The position numbers and the translations under genes were made by a program. From NCBI RefSeq assembly GCF_032854445.1, contig NC_088295.1, positions 72,628,028-72,692,027 on the forward strand: a DNA stretch of 64,000 nt, read 5' to 3'. Each line of letters opens with the position of its first letter. The stretch's first letter is position 1. The DNA comes from Liolophura sinensis. Lineage: Eukaryota > Mollusca > Polyplacophora > Chitonida > Chitonidae. The notes under the pieces were generated by a model that saw only the letters and a list, made by a program, of their open reading frames with translations, searched no databases and had not been told where the DNA came from. Positions 1 through 25,488 of this stretch are shown in pieces.

Positions 1-1032
1 ACATGTTTTTCAACTTTGTCTTGTTTCAAACTGTGCCACGTTGTACAAGGTTCTGCCCATCGCGGGTGATCAGAGCATGCCCGCACAGTGGATGGACCGT
101 TACAACTGTCACGAGTCAAGAGTCTCGCCTCAAAATCTTTATACAGACCGGCAAAATGTGGCATAGTGTTACTGACGTTGTCTTTTCTGTCCTGCAATTG
201 TGTCACCGTTTTTTTTTTCTGCTGCCGTTGCTGAATATTTTGAACAAGAATTCGTCCAGCCATCCATGTCTTAGTTCGGTTACAATTTGTCCATTTGCCG
301 TTGTTTTTGCTGTTTCTTTGAGCATCATGTCTCTCACCTCGTCCTCCTAAGAGTTTATACCTCTTGTGGGTGAGATGTCCCTGAAGTCCTTGAAGCAACA
401 TATTCTGTCTTTTCTGATCACCTTAACGTCGGTCCTATGGGTTTGACATGATGTCATTATCAGAATATCACCTCGAAATCGGTTTCAATGTTCGACCTGG
501 TGTTAGTACAATGCCATCGCAAATGTACGATTATCATCAACAGGCAGAGCTTGGATCTTCCACATGATGTTGGTACACAATATCATCACGAAGGTGGCAT
601 GGCCATCTCCACGTATTATCATCACCAGGCAGAGCTTGGATCTTCCACATGATGTTGGTACACAATATCATCACGAAGGTGGCATGGCCATCTCCATGTA
701 AAGAATATACCTTCACCCTCAAATGACAGACAGCCACGCCAGAAGCATCGCGACTAAATCCGTTGTTATATTGGGCGGATGATCACCACACCGGAAGCTG
801 AAGACCCCGTCATCCGTGGGTAGCAGGAGAGTCTGTTCTGTAAACCTCTGCTTACTAAGGAGGAACCATCTCACTGTCCGACCAACGCCCGAGACAGCCC
901 GGCTGGGGATCACTGCAGTGTAGGGTCCAGGACAAGGGTGAGCTACGTCCAGCCTCAGGGAAGATGGAAACCTCCCTCAAATGTAACGATCACTTAGATC
1001 AATCCACCACGAGTCCGCTGACCACGGATGTT
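1..1032. other. Flank 3' of gene A
   Basis: No gene can be supported here. It contains an ~85-bp direct duplication (530-698) and a minus-strand open stretch of about 87 codons (719-980) lacking a convincing start or splice context. Part may be the 3'UTR of gene A. Confidence 0.5.
530..698. repeat. 85-bp direct duplication
   Basis: Two nearly identical head-to-tail copies with period 85 (the motif caggcagagcttggatcttc begins at 541 and again at 626). They differ only by a few bases near the junction and the end. Such high identity suggests a recent tandem duplication. Confidence 0.9.
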
Positions 1033-14235
<13,203 letters not shown>

Positions 14236-17200
14236 CAGTGGAGTGAAAAAGTCGTAACTGAATTCGTCAGTCGAGTGCGGTCATTATTGTAGTCGTCTTG
14301 CAGACAATGAATGACAAGTACTCCCGGAGTGGTCCGAGCGCCCGCCACACGCTGACCGTTTACCGTAAACAGACTGGATTATGTTTTCACTACTCCTCTT
14401 TAACTGGCCAGCCACTTCAGGCCACAATACCTACATACTAATAGCTTATGTATCAGCGGCTTTTCAGTCAGCCGCGTCGTCCAACAGACTGTTCGGCGGC
14501 TCGCTTGCCGAGCCTCGCTGCACCCCCCTCCCCACTTAGCGGGGAGCAGTCAGTGGTCTCAAGACATCGCCAACAACCTCTGCAGACAAAAGGCCGAGCT
14601 CGAAACTCAATACAGATAAGCGGGTATAAGGAAGGATGACAATTCTCTTTAAGGCTTTTGATAGATTTCCTGGCAGACAGCCTCTCTCCGTTGGGCAGGC
14701 TGACGAGGAGGGTGCGGCGATCGCCTTGAACACGACCTGGGAGGGACAGACGAGACAGTCGCGAGACTAACTCCGTCCGACAAAGAGCATCGGCAAACAC
14801 GTCATAACCAAAAGGCCAGGGCAATCAAGAGTAACATTCGACTTAATCTATTTGCATCAAAAGTTAGTCGTGTGGTAATCATGTGCACCGCTGGGGTAAG
14901 CTCCTTTAAATGATTTCTTCTCAATACCCAGTATAACGGATCATCATTTGTATACATTTGTATGTCCCGTTTAATGGGAGATTGCTTTTTGGCCATAGAC
15001 GCTGTCTGGAAAGTTTTCCGAATTCTTCCAAAGAACTGTCATTTGACGATAATAAATGGAAGTACTGTAAGTTCAATTCATGGGCTAGTTATCCAACTCA
15101 TAGCATCAGTCTTCAGTTTATTGATTGCCCGATCTATATTCCATGTGTAGATCATAAGTTCAGACATTTTTCATATGGTTCCACGGTGTTCGCCAGTGTA
15201 AAAAAAATTAACAGTTATGCTTAATGAGAGAACAAAAATGTCTTAATGCATACGTCGACGGGAAACACTACCACAAAATTACGTATTCTACATGTATGGA
15301 ATATGAAATGAAGCTATATAATTCAAACTGACGCAAATCCTTGCTGTCTTCTTATCTGTTTTCTTTATACTAGCACATATATCAGTATGTTGCATTTACA
15401 GGATTTAGCGCTGTAGCCCCATCATTGCCATACACTGCTCCAAGAAAACCTAGCTTAGTTTATCTATCCAACTGACGTTATGGACTACGTTTGATGTATC
15501 AGTTTTTTTTTCCACTTCGCCTTGCCTCCTATCTTGATTAAACCCTCGTTTTCAGCGCACGCATGTAAGGATGGGCTATTTAAGGGTAGTAATCAGTGAA
15601 ATACTAATTATAATAACGAGCCTACTTCTGGCGGTGAAGGCATCACGTGGTCATCCCATGACTAGAGTAATGGACAGATTGCGTGCCAGCGCGCCAAGTT
15701 GTGGCTCTGCAAATGTCCATGGGTTCAAATTTGTGAGGCAGAAATGCTCTCATCATAGATACTGCAAAAAATGTCGGTAAATGTCTGTAATATGTTATTA
15801 ACTATTTGGAAGCTCTGTGAGTCTTCTTTCTGTGAGTCAGAATGGAAAGTCTGAACGCTGAACTTGAAACATTAACAAAATAGCGATGAAGAATAAAGCC
15901 TTATGACTTCCTTAACCAGCGCATTGAAAGGTTGCGAATTTAATGATTTATCAAATGATTATGGCTTAACAATAAATACACACTATTGCAGTCATATCGT
16001 GGCGAAAGCCTATTTAAACTGTGCAGTAAACAGTTGATTTCAATATGATAATGAGAACATCCAAAATCAATAGAAAAACTTGTTTAAAACCAGCTATAAT
16101 AAAACAATTAGTTTTACCCTCAGTTAAAATTCGAAAACCACATTGAAATGTTTTTAAAATATTAATTTTCAAAACTATAGACATAGTAAGGAAAAAAGCT
16201 ATATTTTTATGTACGCTAGTTGCCTTTAAATAGTCGTCTCCAGCAATATTGTCAGATAATTGAAATATTGCCAAACATCGTTGAATGGGCATCACATGGA
16301 ACACACCCTTGGGGTGGGCGGGGGGGGGGGGTGTTGATTGTGGTGGGGTGGGGATGCTCTGTCGTCATTTATCGAGGATAAAATTACCTGTTAGAACTTC
16401 TTGGTCCTGTTAAGGCATAACATGGGTGTAAGGATTATAACTAATGACTGGTTGACTTGCATACATGTTATTATGGACCCTGAACTGTTGAGGTAGTTTT
16501 ATCGTTTAAAGTTGTTTTTTTTTTTTTGTTTTGTTTTGTTTCGAACGAGCCTTGTTGTGTGGTGCTTTCGGGTTATGTGTATAGGAGGAACAATGTGCGG
16601 CTTCCCCAAATAGAGGATATGTTTTGCTTATATTTAATATAGGCCTACACTAATTCTTGCATGTTTTGTTATATATCCGATGTAAAGGTATGATTATTTC
16701 ATATGACGTATAAGAAATATACAGAAAATTACATGGTGACTGTAGGAAAAGTATCCAGTCAAAAAAAAAAACCCTGACATTATTTGCAACTAAGTTCATG
16801 CATGAGAATTTTATATGCATGTAAAATAAAGACCTTAGTTGTAAGTTTAGTCACAGTGTATTTAATTATTTATTTATAGATGTGAACAGCCCTTAATCGT
16901 GTTGTTTGGCTTCACGAAGATTGGAACAACACAGTATTGAAATCTGAGATGTCAGTATTACAATCCGAATTTAGTAGGTTTCATATACATTCATATTTTA
17001 AGTGTATAGGTGATTATGTATATAGATGCATAGTTGCAATTTGGCCCTATATCATTTCACTATAGGCATGGCGAAAGTTACGTCTCCCGGTTAGACGCGT
17101 AAATGATCCAGTGTTACAGTACAAATGGCGGCTTGCAGGGAATCCCCGCTTGAGTGCTGCTGTCAGACTGCCTGTGATGTTTTATCCTCCTCCTTAATCA

Positions 17201-19703
17201 CCCGCTGTTTGGGTTTGTATGATGGAATGAACAGATCATGGTCGTCTCCATGGTCGTCTCCAATATTTCACCCATATTTGAAGCAGATAGTTACAAACTG
17301 CATGGTTTGCACCACACTTACACAGTCGTCGACAGTCACATACATGTATACTTTGCATGACTTGATGATCGTGCTTCCAAAGTTATGTCTCTTTTAATGC
17401 TGTCATTCTCGGAAATTATATATTAGAATCTATACATTCTTTTATGAATCTATAAGATTTTTTCTTACGCGCACATTTTTATTTAGACAGTGTAATCGTT
17501 CAGTTCATTTGTGTTCCGCTATTATAGTAACTTAGACGGAACATGATTTAACGATTAGTGGAAGTAAATTCATGTAATAAGAAGAGGTCCATAAAATTGC
17601 CACACAACTATTTTCCTTCATATTTTAGAATTTTTGGTGTGTCATAGAAAGAATTTTCTTTTCTCAGACAATATTTAAGTGATGTGCTGTGACATCATAT
17701 CTTCTTAATATTTTTTCTCATACACATATTTGTCTACAGAATATTTGAAAAAATAACACTGCGAAATAATCTATTATGATCGACCTTTGGATCATTCTAG
17801 AAAGTTTTAAAGGATTTTCAATTGATCAACATATTGCCAAAAACCTTTGGAAAATATGATCTCAAAAGCCCACCTTAGAAAACAAATGCTTTCGTGACGT
17901 CATTGTAACAAAAATAGAAAGAAATCTGTCCTTTATTGGAGGCATGCCTTTGTACTTTATGTTCACTTCAGTTGTAATTAAGTACACAAATTGAACGTAA
18001 TGCAGATCGATCTGTTCTCTCACAGGTGAGATATGTAAGTCTTCTCCTGGATACAGGTCAAATATTTAGATTTGTCAGCATTCGTAAAGAATCAGAAACA
18101 CGCCATCGTTGTGTGATAAGCTGGGCTTTTTTTCTGACTTTAATCGTCAGAATAATATATCCATTTTAAACACCAGTCTCAGAAAGCTAGACGTTCTTCG
18201 AGTTTTGTTCAAACTTGTTCATGTCTTTGAAAGAAACCTATACTCATGCATGCCTTCACAGTAGGAGCACGTGAGGGCACAGCACGGACTGTCTGGTCTA
18301 TTATTAACTAATGATAACACTAAACTGTTTGACGACCAGTACTCAGATGTATAGTAGTTTAATTCTGTCATCAGTTTCCATCAGTTCCCATCAGTCCGAC
18401 AGACTGATCGGTCTATCACTTGGACTCCATGCGGTGTTAGTAATACCAAAAGAGGATTGGCAAACAAATACATATCAACAAAGTCATTTGGTTATCAGTT
18501 AGCCAGAACAGAGTCTCAGGCCGTGATAGCTGTTCTGTACAACAGAAAAAAAAACAAAATAAAGTACCTGAGATAAAAAAAAGAACAGTTTATGAAATAC
18601 GGCCTGGACTTTTTTGTTATCACGGGTGCAAGCCACATTTCGAAATTTACATTATTTTAAAGCTGGCATAAAAAAACTAAAAAAAAAAAACTAAAAAAAA
18701 ATCCAAACCTGATTTATCTGTATTATCCTGGTTTACCTCTCTCTTGATCTGGCTCATTACAATTAAAATGTTTATCTAATTTTATGAGTTTGATATTTTT
18801 ATATCTTTTTTATTTTATATAACTGTTTTTATAATTAACTTTTTCCAGCTAGGTGTCACCGTGTTTGTGGTAAAACAAAGACAAAGCTCCCATTTACAGT
18901 AACAGCGATTCAGTGGAAACTCATTTGAAAACTGTGAACATGCTGGCAACAATCTTTGACAATTATGATGAAGAAATGAATAAGGTGTGATCAAGTTAAA
19001 CCGAATCATCAACGATAGAATTAACACGTGCAAATCTTAACAAATAAATGCACATAATGTCTTCCATTCTAAATAGCATAGTTCAATCATGAAACATGTC
19101 TTCACATCATGTGGAAAGAATGAGTTAACGGCTTCATGGACCCTCTTTTAAAAGTTCTTGACATGTAGCTTATATTTTGTTGGGGTGTATTTGCATGCAG
19201 AGGCGTTGGCTTTGATTTAATTTACTTCCAGGCTACATAAATGTGTGGGGAGACTTGTTTGGCATGTGACGTAGAATGAGTTCTTGGTGGGCAATGTAAC
19301 TGTTCAGATGAAAACAGTCTAAGCGTCTAACTTGGAACATTAAACCACTGAATAAACATGACCATAATGTTTCTTGAACAATATACAAAAGTATTAGTCG
19401 GACAATATTTGCATGTCAGTGTATCGCATGTAAGAGTTGTCAGAAAGCACAAAAACTATCCTGGTGAAATTAGTAGAATTTTCACTATAATCGTGACTTA
19501 TAATTACAACAAAGTAGTAGTATGAACTAATTAATCAGTCGTAATGTTGGGTACATATACACATAATATTTAGGAATAAACAATTTTCATTATATGTAGA
19601 AAAAGATGTAGTGAAATTCTTAACGTATTTCCCTTCTGTTTTACCGTCTACAATGCCTACAATATGCTTGTATATGCTTCCGTCCATCGTTGCGATTGAG
19701 TGT
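14236..19703. other. Intergenic DNA upstream of gene A
   Basis: Positions 14236-14830 precede the start codon of gene A and are relatively GC-rich; the promoter and 5'UTR should lie here, but no TATA box or other core element is convincing. The remainder is AT-rich, with simple poly-A/T and poly-G tracts (about 16319-16331), and short open frames that lack domains or splice context. Confidence 0.5.
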
Positions 19704-19903
19704 NNNNNNNNNNNNNNNNNNNNNNNNNNNNNNNNNNNNNNNNNNNNNNNNNNNNNNNNNNNNNNNNNNNNNNNNNNNNNNNNNNNNNNNNNNNNNNNNN
19801 NNNNNNNNNNNNNNNNNNNNNNNNNNNNNNNNNNNNNNNNNNNNNNNNNNNNNNNNNNNNNNNNNNNNNNNNNNNNNNNNNNNNNNNNNNNNNNNNNNNN
19901 NNN
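19704..19903. other. Assembly gap of 200 N
   Basis: Exactly 200 undetermined bases. Both edges carry versions of the same ~29-base sequence (left 19675-19703, right 19904-19933, sharing ccatcgttg.gattgagtgt). The hidden sequence is therefore probably a tandem array, and the true length is unknown. Confidence 0.98.
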
Positions 19904-19984
19904 TGCTTCCCGCCCATCGTTGTGATTGAGTGTGGGACGAGTGGAGGGGTTGTATGGGTCGCTTAATTGTCATAGTATAAGAAT

Positions 19985-20130
19985 GATGGTTTACCTTAAT
20001 TACAGCCCGGGTCGAGGGTTTCCTCCGGGCTGTACCTGGTTTCCTCCCACCGTATAACGCTGACTGCCGTCGTATAAGTGAAATATTCTTGAGTACGGCG
20101 TAAAAAACCAATGAAATAAATAAATAAAAA
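19985..20130 (+). mobile_element. Truncated SINE (tail portion), plus orientation
   Basis: It contains 'gtttcctcc', 'gccgtcgtataagtgaaata', 'ttcttgagtacggcgtaaaa' and an AAAT/AAATA-rich 3' end. This is the reverse complement of the tail of the SINE at 31793-32067, so it is the same family in the opposite orientation. The tRNA-like head is missing. Confidence 0.75.
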
Positions 20131-23100
20131 ATAATTATGTTATGAAAGTGTAGGATACAAAGACTGTAGCCCAGTAAATCTGAGCGGTGAAGACAGTGTG
20201 ATCGCTAACATGTGGTCACTTGTGTTACCTGTGAAATCTGGCCTCCGGTCGATTTACCTCAGTCAGAGTTGTATCATGACTGTTCATGTATTGGCTTCAA
20301 TTGTAGCAACGTAGACGTCCTCTAGCACCATGCCTTAAGCAGAATGAGGTAAAAAAAAATGCGGTTGCAATTTATTAGACGTCACCGGTCTAGAATTACT
20401 CAAAATGAAGACAGTGGTATGGAATGATGAATTCTTCTAGAATTCGAGGTTAGTATATGTAATATATACATGCGTATTCTTCACATTTACATTCTCATAC
20501 GAGTTATTGTTAACTGTACTTTCCCATGCCGGTAACGCCTGTACAGACATTTTTTGGCAAGAACAGGAATGATTTCGAGGAGGACACAATAGACAAAGCA
20601 ATGGCGTTCTTTGATGAAATAAAAATGTAAACTCCGTAAGAAAAAAAAGATGTAATTATTTTCATTTGATAATATCTCCTTTAAAGCTTTTATTTATTTC
20701 TACCGCCGTGAACGACATGGCACTGGTGATGACACCTTTAGTTCAGCAACAAAGCATCAGACGTTCACTGAGCTTTGTTCAAACTTGTACAGGTGTTACG
20801 TTTAACAGCAAGACGCCTCCGAACGACGCAGAGAGATACAGACAGACAGTCACAGCACAAATTCATATCCAAAATGAAACGTATGATACGTCCGAATGGC
20901 AATTTTTACAATATATTAAAAATATAAATATCATTAAACGTCTTGTTACGAATGACCAAACGTATTGGACATACAGAAAACATCCTTATCTGGAGCATAT
21001 TTATGCCAAAATGTATCGGATTTCCCTTACACCCAGAGGTCGGTCCTAGATACTAATGCCATACAAATATAATTTTTCACATGTTCCTTTGCTCATCAAA
21101 GAAAAATAGAATAAAACATTGATGAATATATCTGAAAATAACTTTTCAAAGCTTTTCAGACGAAATTTGCATCATTTTTCCCCTCCTTTAAACAACCACT
21201 ATACCACGATATTCACATGTGAATATTCTCATCAGGTCATATTATTGTTCAAAGAAAGTATTGAAGTTTTCTTGTTTTCGAAGCATATTTTGCCTGTCCG
21301 TACATAGATAGTTTCTTTTGATAGACTATTTCGGCTGCTCTTCAAAGGAAATGTAATTGCTGAGCATATGTCTCAGCGTTTTGTGGTTCCTCGTGCGGAG
21401 CAGGTATTTAGATATCACAACCTACATAAAATGCACCTCGATATTCCATCATTACAAAAACTGAAAATTTTTTTAAACAATACATTATTGCTATTTATTT
21501 AACGCCCCGCTGTCTCACATTACTTCACCTCAGCGTCCAGGTTATGTGTGGTGAAAACCAGAAGATCTTTACAAGGCATCTAACAGCGTTCTGATGTAAA
21601 ACCATACAGGGGTAAACGACCCATCTTTGACAAGTTATTGACGAACTTTAACACATTTACATGACGTACAAATATGCGCACCAAACTGGTGCAAGACAAT
21701 GATCTCCAACGACTACACGAGCTTACAAGTAGAACCCACACAAAGCCATTTTCATATACTTGTTTGGGAGTAATTGTTTCATTTAAATCCCGTTTCCGAT
21801 TCTGGTACCGTATGTATCGAAAGAACAAGTATCACAGCTGTTAGTTTACATTCGTGAGTAGAGTCACTGAATGTTTAATGGCCAAAATTAAAAACCAGGA
21901 TGAATTGAAGGCCTGACTGAGCCATTTAAATTTTTAATCGCACCTCGACTATTGGCTAAGTTTATTTCGAGGGAAGGTCGTCGATCGGTCAATGAGCGGT
22001 TGCCATTGCTAGCATCACCGCGCTCAGGTGGTAGGCCTACTACATGAAATTCGTTGGTGATCACTTGGGCCTACCACATATGAATCCCTGACGGGAAACA
22101 GACGGAAAAATACAAAAAGCGTCCCACTTGGCTTTAAAGTGAAAAATAACACCTGACTAATGTTTATGTCCACTGAAAGACTACCATTTAAAGTATCTTA
22201 AACCGAATATATATATATATTTTGGAAACCAGTAAAAGTTTAGTGAAACTTTCTGTTGTCACAACTTCAGCACATCACATTATCGACAAGGTGACGTCAC
22301 GTTTACTCTACCTCTCTTACGTCGTAGTTATTTCTCGTAGTCTAAGCAGTCGCCTATGGCAGATTACATTTGTGGACTTCTACGACGAAGGATCTAGTGA
22401 TAAATACTGGAAGGATATTTCTTCCACTGCTCAAATTGTTCATACAGTAGGGATACTATATCATCTATTCAGTTTACGAATAGTCTGCAGGGTATTCTTG
22501 GTTCAGATCGTAGCCTCCGGAGGGGTTGCGCTGGTGAGTTTTACCCTAGCCCAAAGCCAAGCTGGACGTCCTATCACGGCGCCCAATTTCGGTCATATAG
22601 ACTTCCACGCGGACAATTTCACTCTCCACCGATTCCCTAAAACGCCCGAAATGTCAAAGCCAGCATTGGTAGACCATCTTTCAACAGTAATCCAGCTATT
22701 TAAACTTTCGAATCAGACAACTCAAATCAACGTCTGCCATGTTTGGATTTTTTAACTTCGGGAAAGGTGATGGGCAGTGAAAATTTTATCCTACCCAACG
22801 CCCTCATTAAATCATTGCATGCTCTGTAAACAAAATGTTGGGTAGGATAAAAGTTTCGCCGCCCATCACCCTGCCCGGAAAAAAAAAAAAAGAAAAAAAA
22901 AGGCAGACGTTGATTTGAGTTGTCCGATTCGAAAGTTTAAAGGCTGGAAAAAGTGTGACGTATTCCAGAAAGGAAGTGGAGTACATACTCTGTACTTTGT
23001 TAAGGACAGTAAGGAGTTTTACGGTTTGTCATAAATGTTGACATGACCACAAACACAGTATCACGACGGTGGAAGGGAAGCATAGTCCGCCAAGCAGGAA

Positions 23101-23300
23101 TCAGTACGCTATCTTGAGGAATCTGATTTTGTGCATTTTAGGGTGAAAAGCCATTTTTGGCTTCTTTGGCACAGGTGCATGCTTGGTACGAGTTTTAATG
23201 GGCAGGTATGAGTTTTAATGGGCAGGTCTGAGTTTTAATGATAAAAGCTTAAAAGTTTGAAATTCTGGACAAGAGGACACAATGCTGATGATGACGCCCC
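20131..23300. other. Intergenic DNA with no supported gene
   Basis: Open frames of 127 codons (20666-21049) and 177 codons (22222-22755), both plus strand, show no recognisable domain or splice context. The longer one ends inside the left arm of the inverted repeat at 22692-22947. I do not call either a gene. Confidence 0.45.
22692..22947. repeat. Long inverted repeat (hairpin-forming)
   Basis: The left arm 22692-22799 pairs with the right arm 22837-22947 around a loop of about 37 bases. Two blocks are strongly complementary: ccagc..tttaaactttcga through cgtctgcc (22692-22738 with 22902-22947), and ggtgatgggc through cctacccaac (22766-22799 with 22837-22870). The unmatched middle of the right arm is poly-A rich. 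The structure resembles a fold-back or MITE-like element. Confidence 0.9.
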
Positions 23301-24051
23301 ACTCAGTCACACCAGGTCAACCACCAGCTGGCTTAGAATCTTTATTCTGAGCCTCAAGGAGGAAAGTACCCAAATTCACAGTTCACAAACAAATCATATA
23401 TTTAAACAAAAAAGAAACATCAGTTTGTTATTTGTTATTATATTTATGTAGTCAACATCGTAGATTACATCAAATATACAAGAAATAAAAAGTACAGTAA
23501 TGCAGAACTATAGTGATAGTACCGCTATTTAAGGAAACATTTGTTCATGCCAGTTGGTCAGTCCGATTACGAAGCGTATTATTATCCCGAAAAACAGGCA
23601 TCTGATCCGCCTAATACACAAGACAGAAAAAGAAACGAGGTACGCCAGCAATAGGAACACCACTTCATAAGACATCACACCTTTACACACACACAGGGGC
23701 ATAGAGGAGTGTTCATCAAAAAGACTGCACAGGTGAGCCATCTATCACATCATCATCAAATTCAACAATTAAATTAAAATTTGACAAAAAAGAAAACAAA
23801 AAAATCCCCATTAAAATAAACTTAAATCAGGGATGTTTCTCATCTCAAATTTAACCTCTAAGTAAAACTTAATCAAAAGGAGAAAACAAAAGCCCATAAA
23901 AATTAACTTCAAATCAGGGATCCTCCTTATTGAGTCAGTAAATTTCTGTAACAATATTTCTTCTATTCCTTGAACAGGATTAGATTTTAATGTAAGTTAC
24001 AATATTTGTATTAAGTGGAATGCTGCTTTTGATTCAAAGGAAAAGCGAAAT

Positions 24052-25488
24052 TTTATTACTTATATAATACCTTAGAGCTGTAAAAAAAAAAATAAAAAAT
24101 ACCCAGGAACCCAGGCTGTCTATGGATGGCAGCTTTAGAAAAAAAAAAGTACATAAGTATCTACGGTGTCACCTCCATATACCACAGGAATTGGAAACCT
24201 AATCTACCCATTATTTCTTTAGTGACTACAGAGACGCTACCATCAGTGAAGTACAATCAAAGTGAAGTTTAAAGATCTCTTTAACAGCCTGGATACAGAT
24301 TTCAACGGGGATTTCATCACCCGAGGACACACTGTTACATGTAGTACGGAAGCCGGCTATTTCATAAGACACCAATCATATGCCATCATTTGCTAGTTTC
24401 AGTCCACCTGCATTTTTCAGTCCTATCTGACATTATCAGGTTGAAATCACTTCCCATATTTAATAAGATGTGGTCAAATACTTACAAATTTATCAAATGT
24501 GGATGACAATTTCAGTCACATAAAAAACTGGGCTTCCTGATACCATATATATTCCCCAATGCAAAGGTTGAAAGCTTAAGGAATTAATAGTAGCCTCCCT
24601 TGTCTGGTCTGCTCCATAGCCAGCTTATCAAAACTTGGGTCCCGTTTCCTTCACATCACAGACTTAACCAGCCCACCATACAGGAGAATGTTGTTACATT
24701 TTTACCAAAATAATGAAACCAACACTTTCCAAGACAACGTCTATCAGGCACATTTACAGTTAACACATAGGTAAATATCTCTGAACCAGTACAAATTAAT
24801 GTAAAACAGGGGAGAACATTCTCTGGCCCCCTGCTTACCAAAGATACGAACCACCTCTTGACAGCCTCAGTCAAAATTGTCTAAACATCCTAGACACTGC
24901 TGGCAGAAACATTGCACTCATGAGCATATTAAATTAGATTTGGAACAGTTTCAAGAAATCACTAAAGAAGCAAATATTGTCAGCCCAGATACCTTTCAAA
25001 GTTACATAACACTGGCCATTGCACTTAGAAAATTTCTAGAAATTACCGAATACATAATTGCCCAAAAAACATCATGATTGCAGGACGAAATGATGTGCTG
25101 TCAGGAGTTATGTCCCTTTGTTGTGAAACCCCTCACTTCCAGTTTGAGAATCCAAAGGTGCGATTCAAACAGCACAGCTATTTACATATCCATAGGTAGA
25201 TATATCTATATATATATATACAATTGAAGAACACAACGTACAGATTACATGTATCGTAGGTTAAATAGTAGTGCAGGGATTCTGGGCCATTCTGTATCGG
25301 TAACTCTGCAGATAGCGGTTCATGTAGCAGGGGAAGTCCTTGTGTAGGGCAGGCAGAGGAGTGGACTAGACATAGCAGCGGAGGCAGGGCTAGCTCCATC
25401 ATCGGCCCCGTCACCAGCATACCACAGCTGGGTGCGCCCTGGTACCACCTCATTATGACACGGACACTTATTCAAGCTGGCCAGGGTG
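24052..25488 (-). other. Probable 3'UTR of CLASP (gene B)
   Basis: It follows the CLASP stop codon. The first AATAAA on the minus strand is at 24057-24052, with another at 23346-23341. The part just after the stop (25250-25480) is GC-richer than its surroundings. Extent is inferred only from these signals. Confidence 0.4.

Noticed and set aside
14468-14824. 118-codon minus-strand frame above the gene A start
   Set aside because: Lies in the GC-richer presumed promoter/5' region, with several overlapping open frames and no domain; GC content lowers stop frequency.
19611-20111. Long open frames crossing the N gap
   Set aside because: The open length comes from undetermined bases; the flanks are repeat and SINE sequence.
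20666-21049. 127-codon plus-strand open frame
   Set aside because: AT-rich, no domain, no neighbouring exons or promoter; the length is within chance expectation for this composition.
22222-22755. 177-codon plus-strand open frame
   Set aside because: No recognisable domain, no plausible splice partners, and its 3' part is one arm of an inverted repeat. Not called as a gene.
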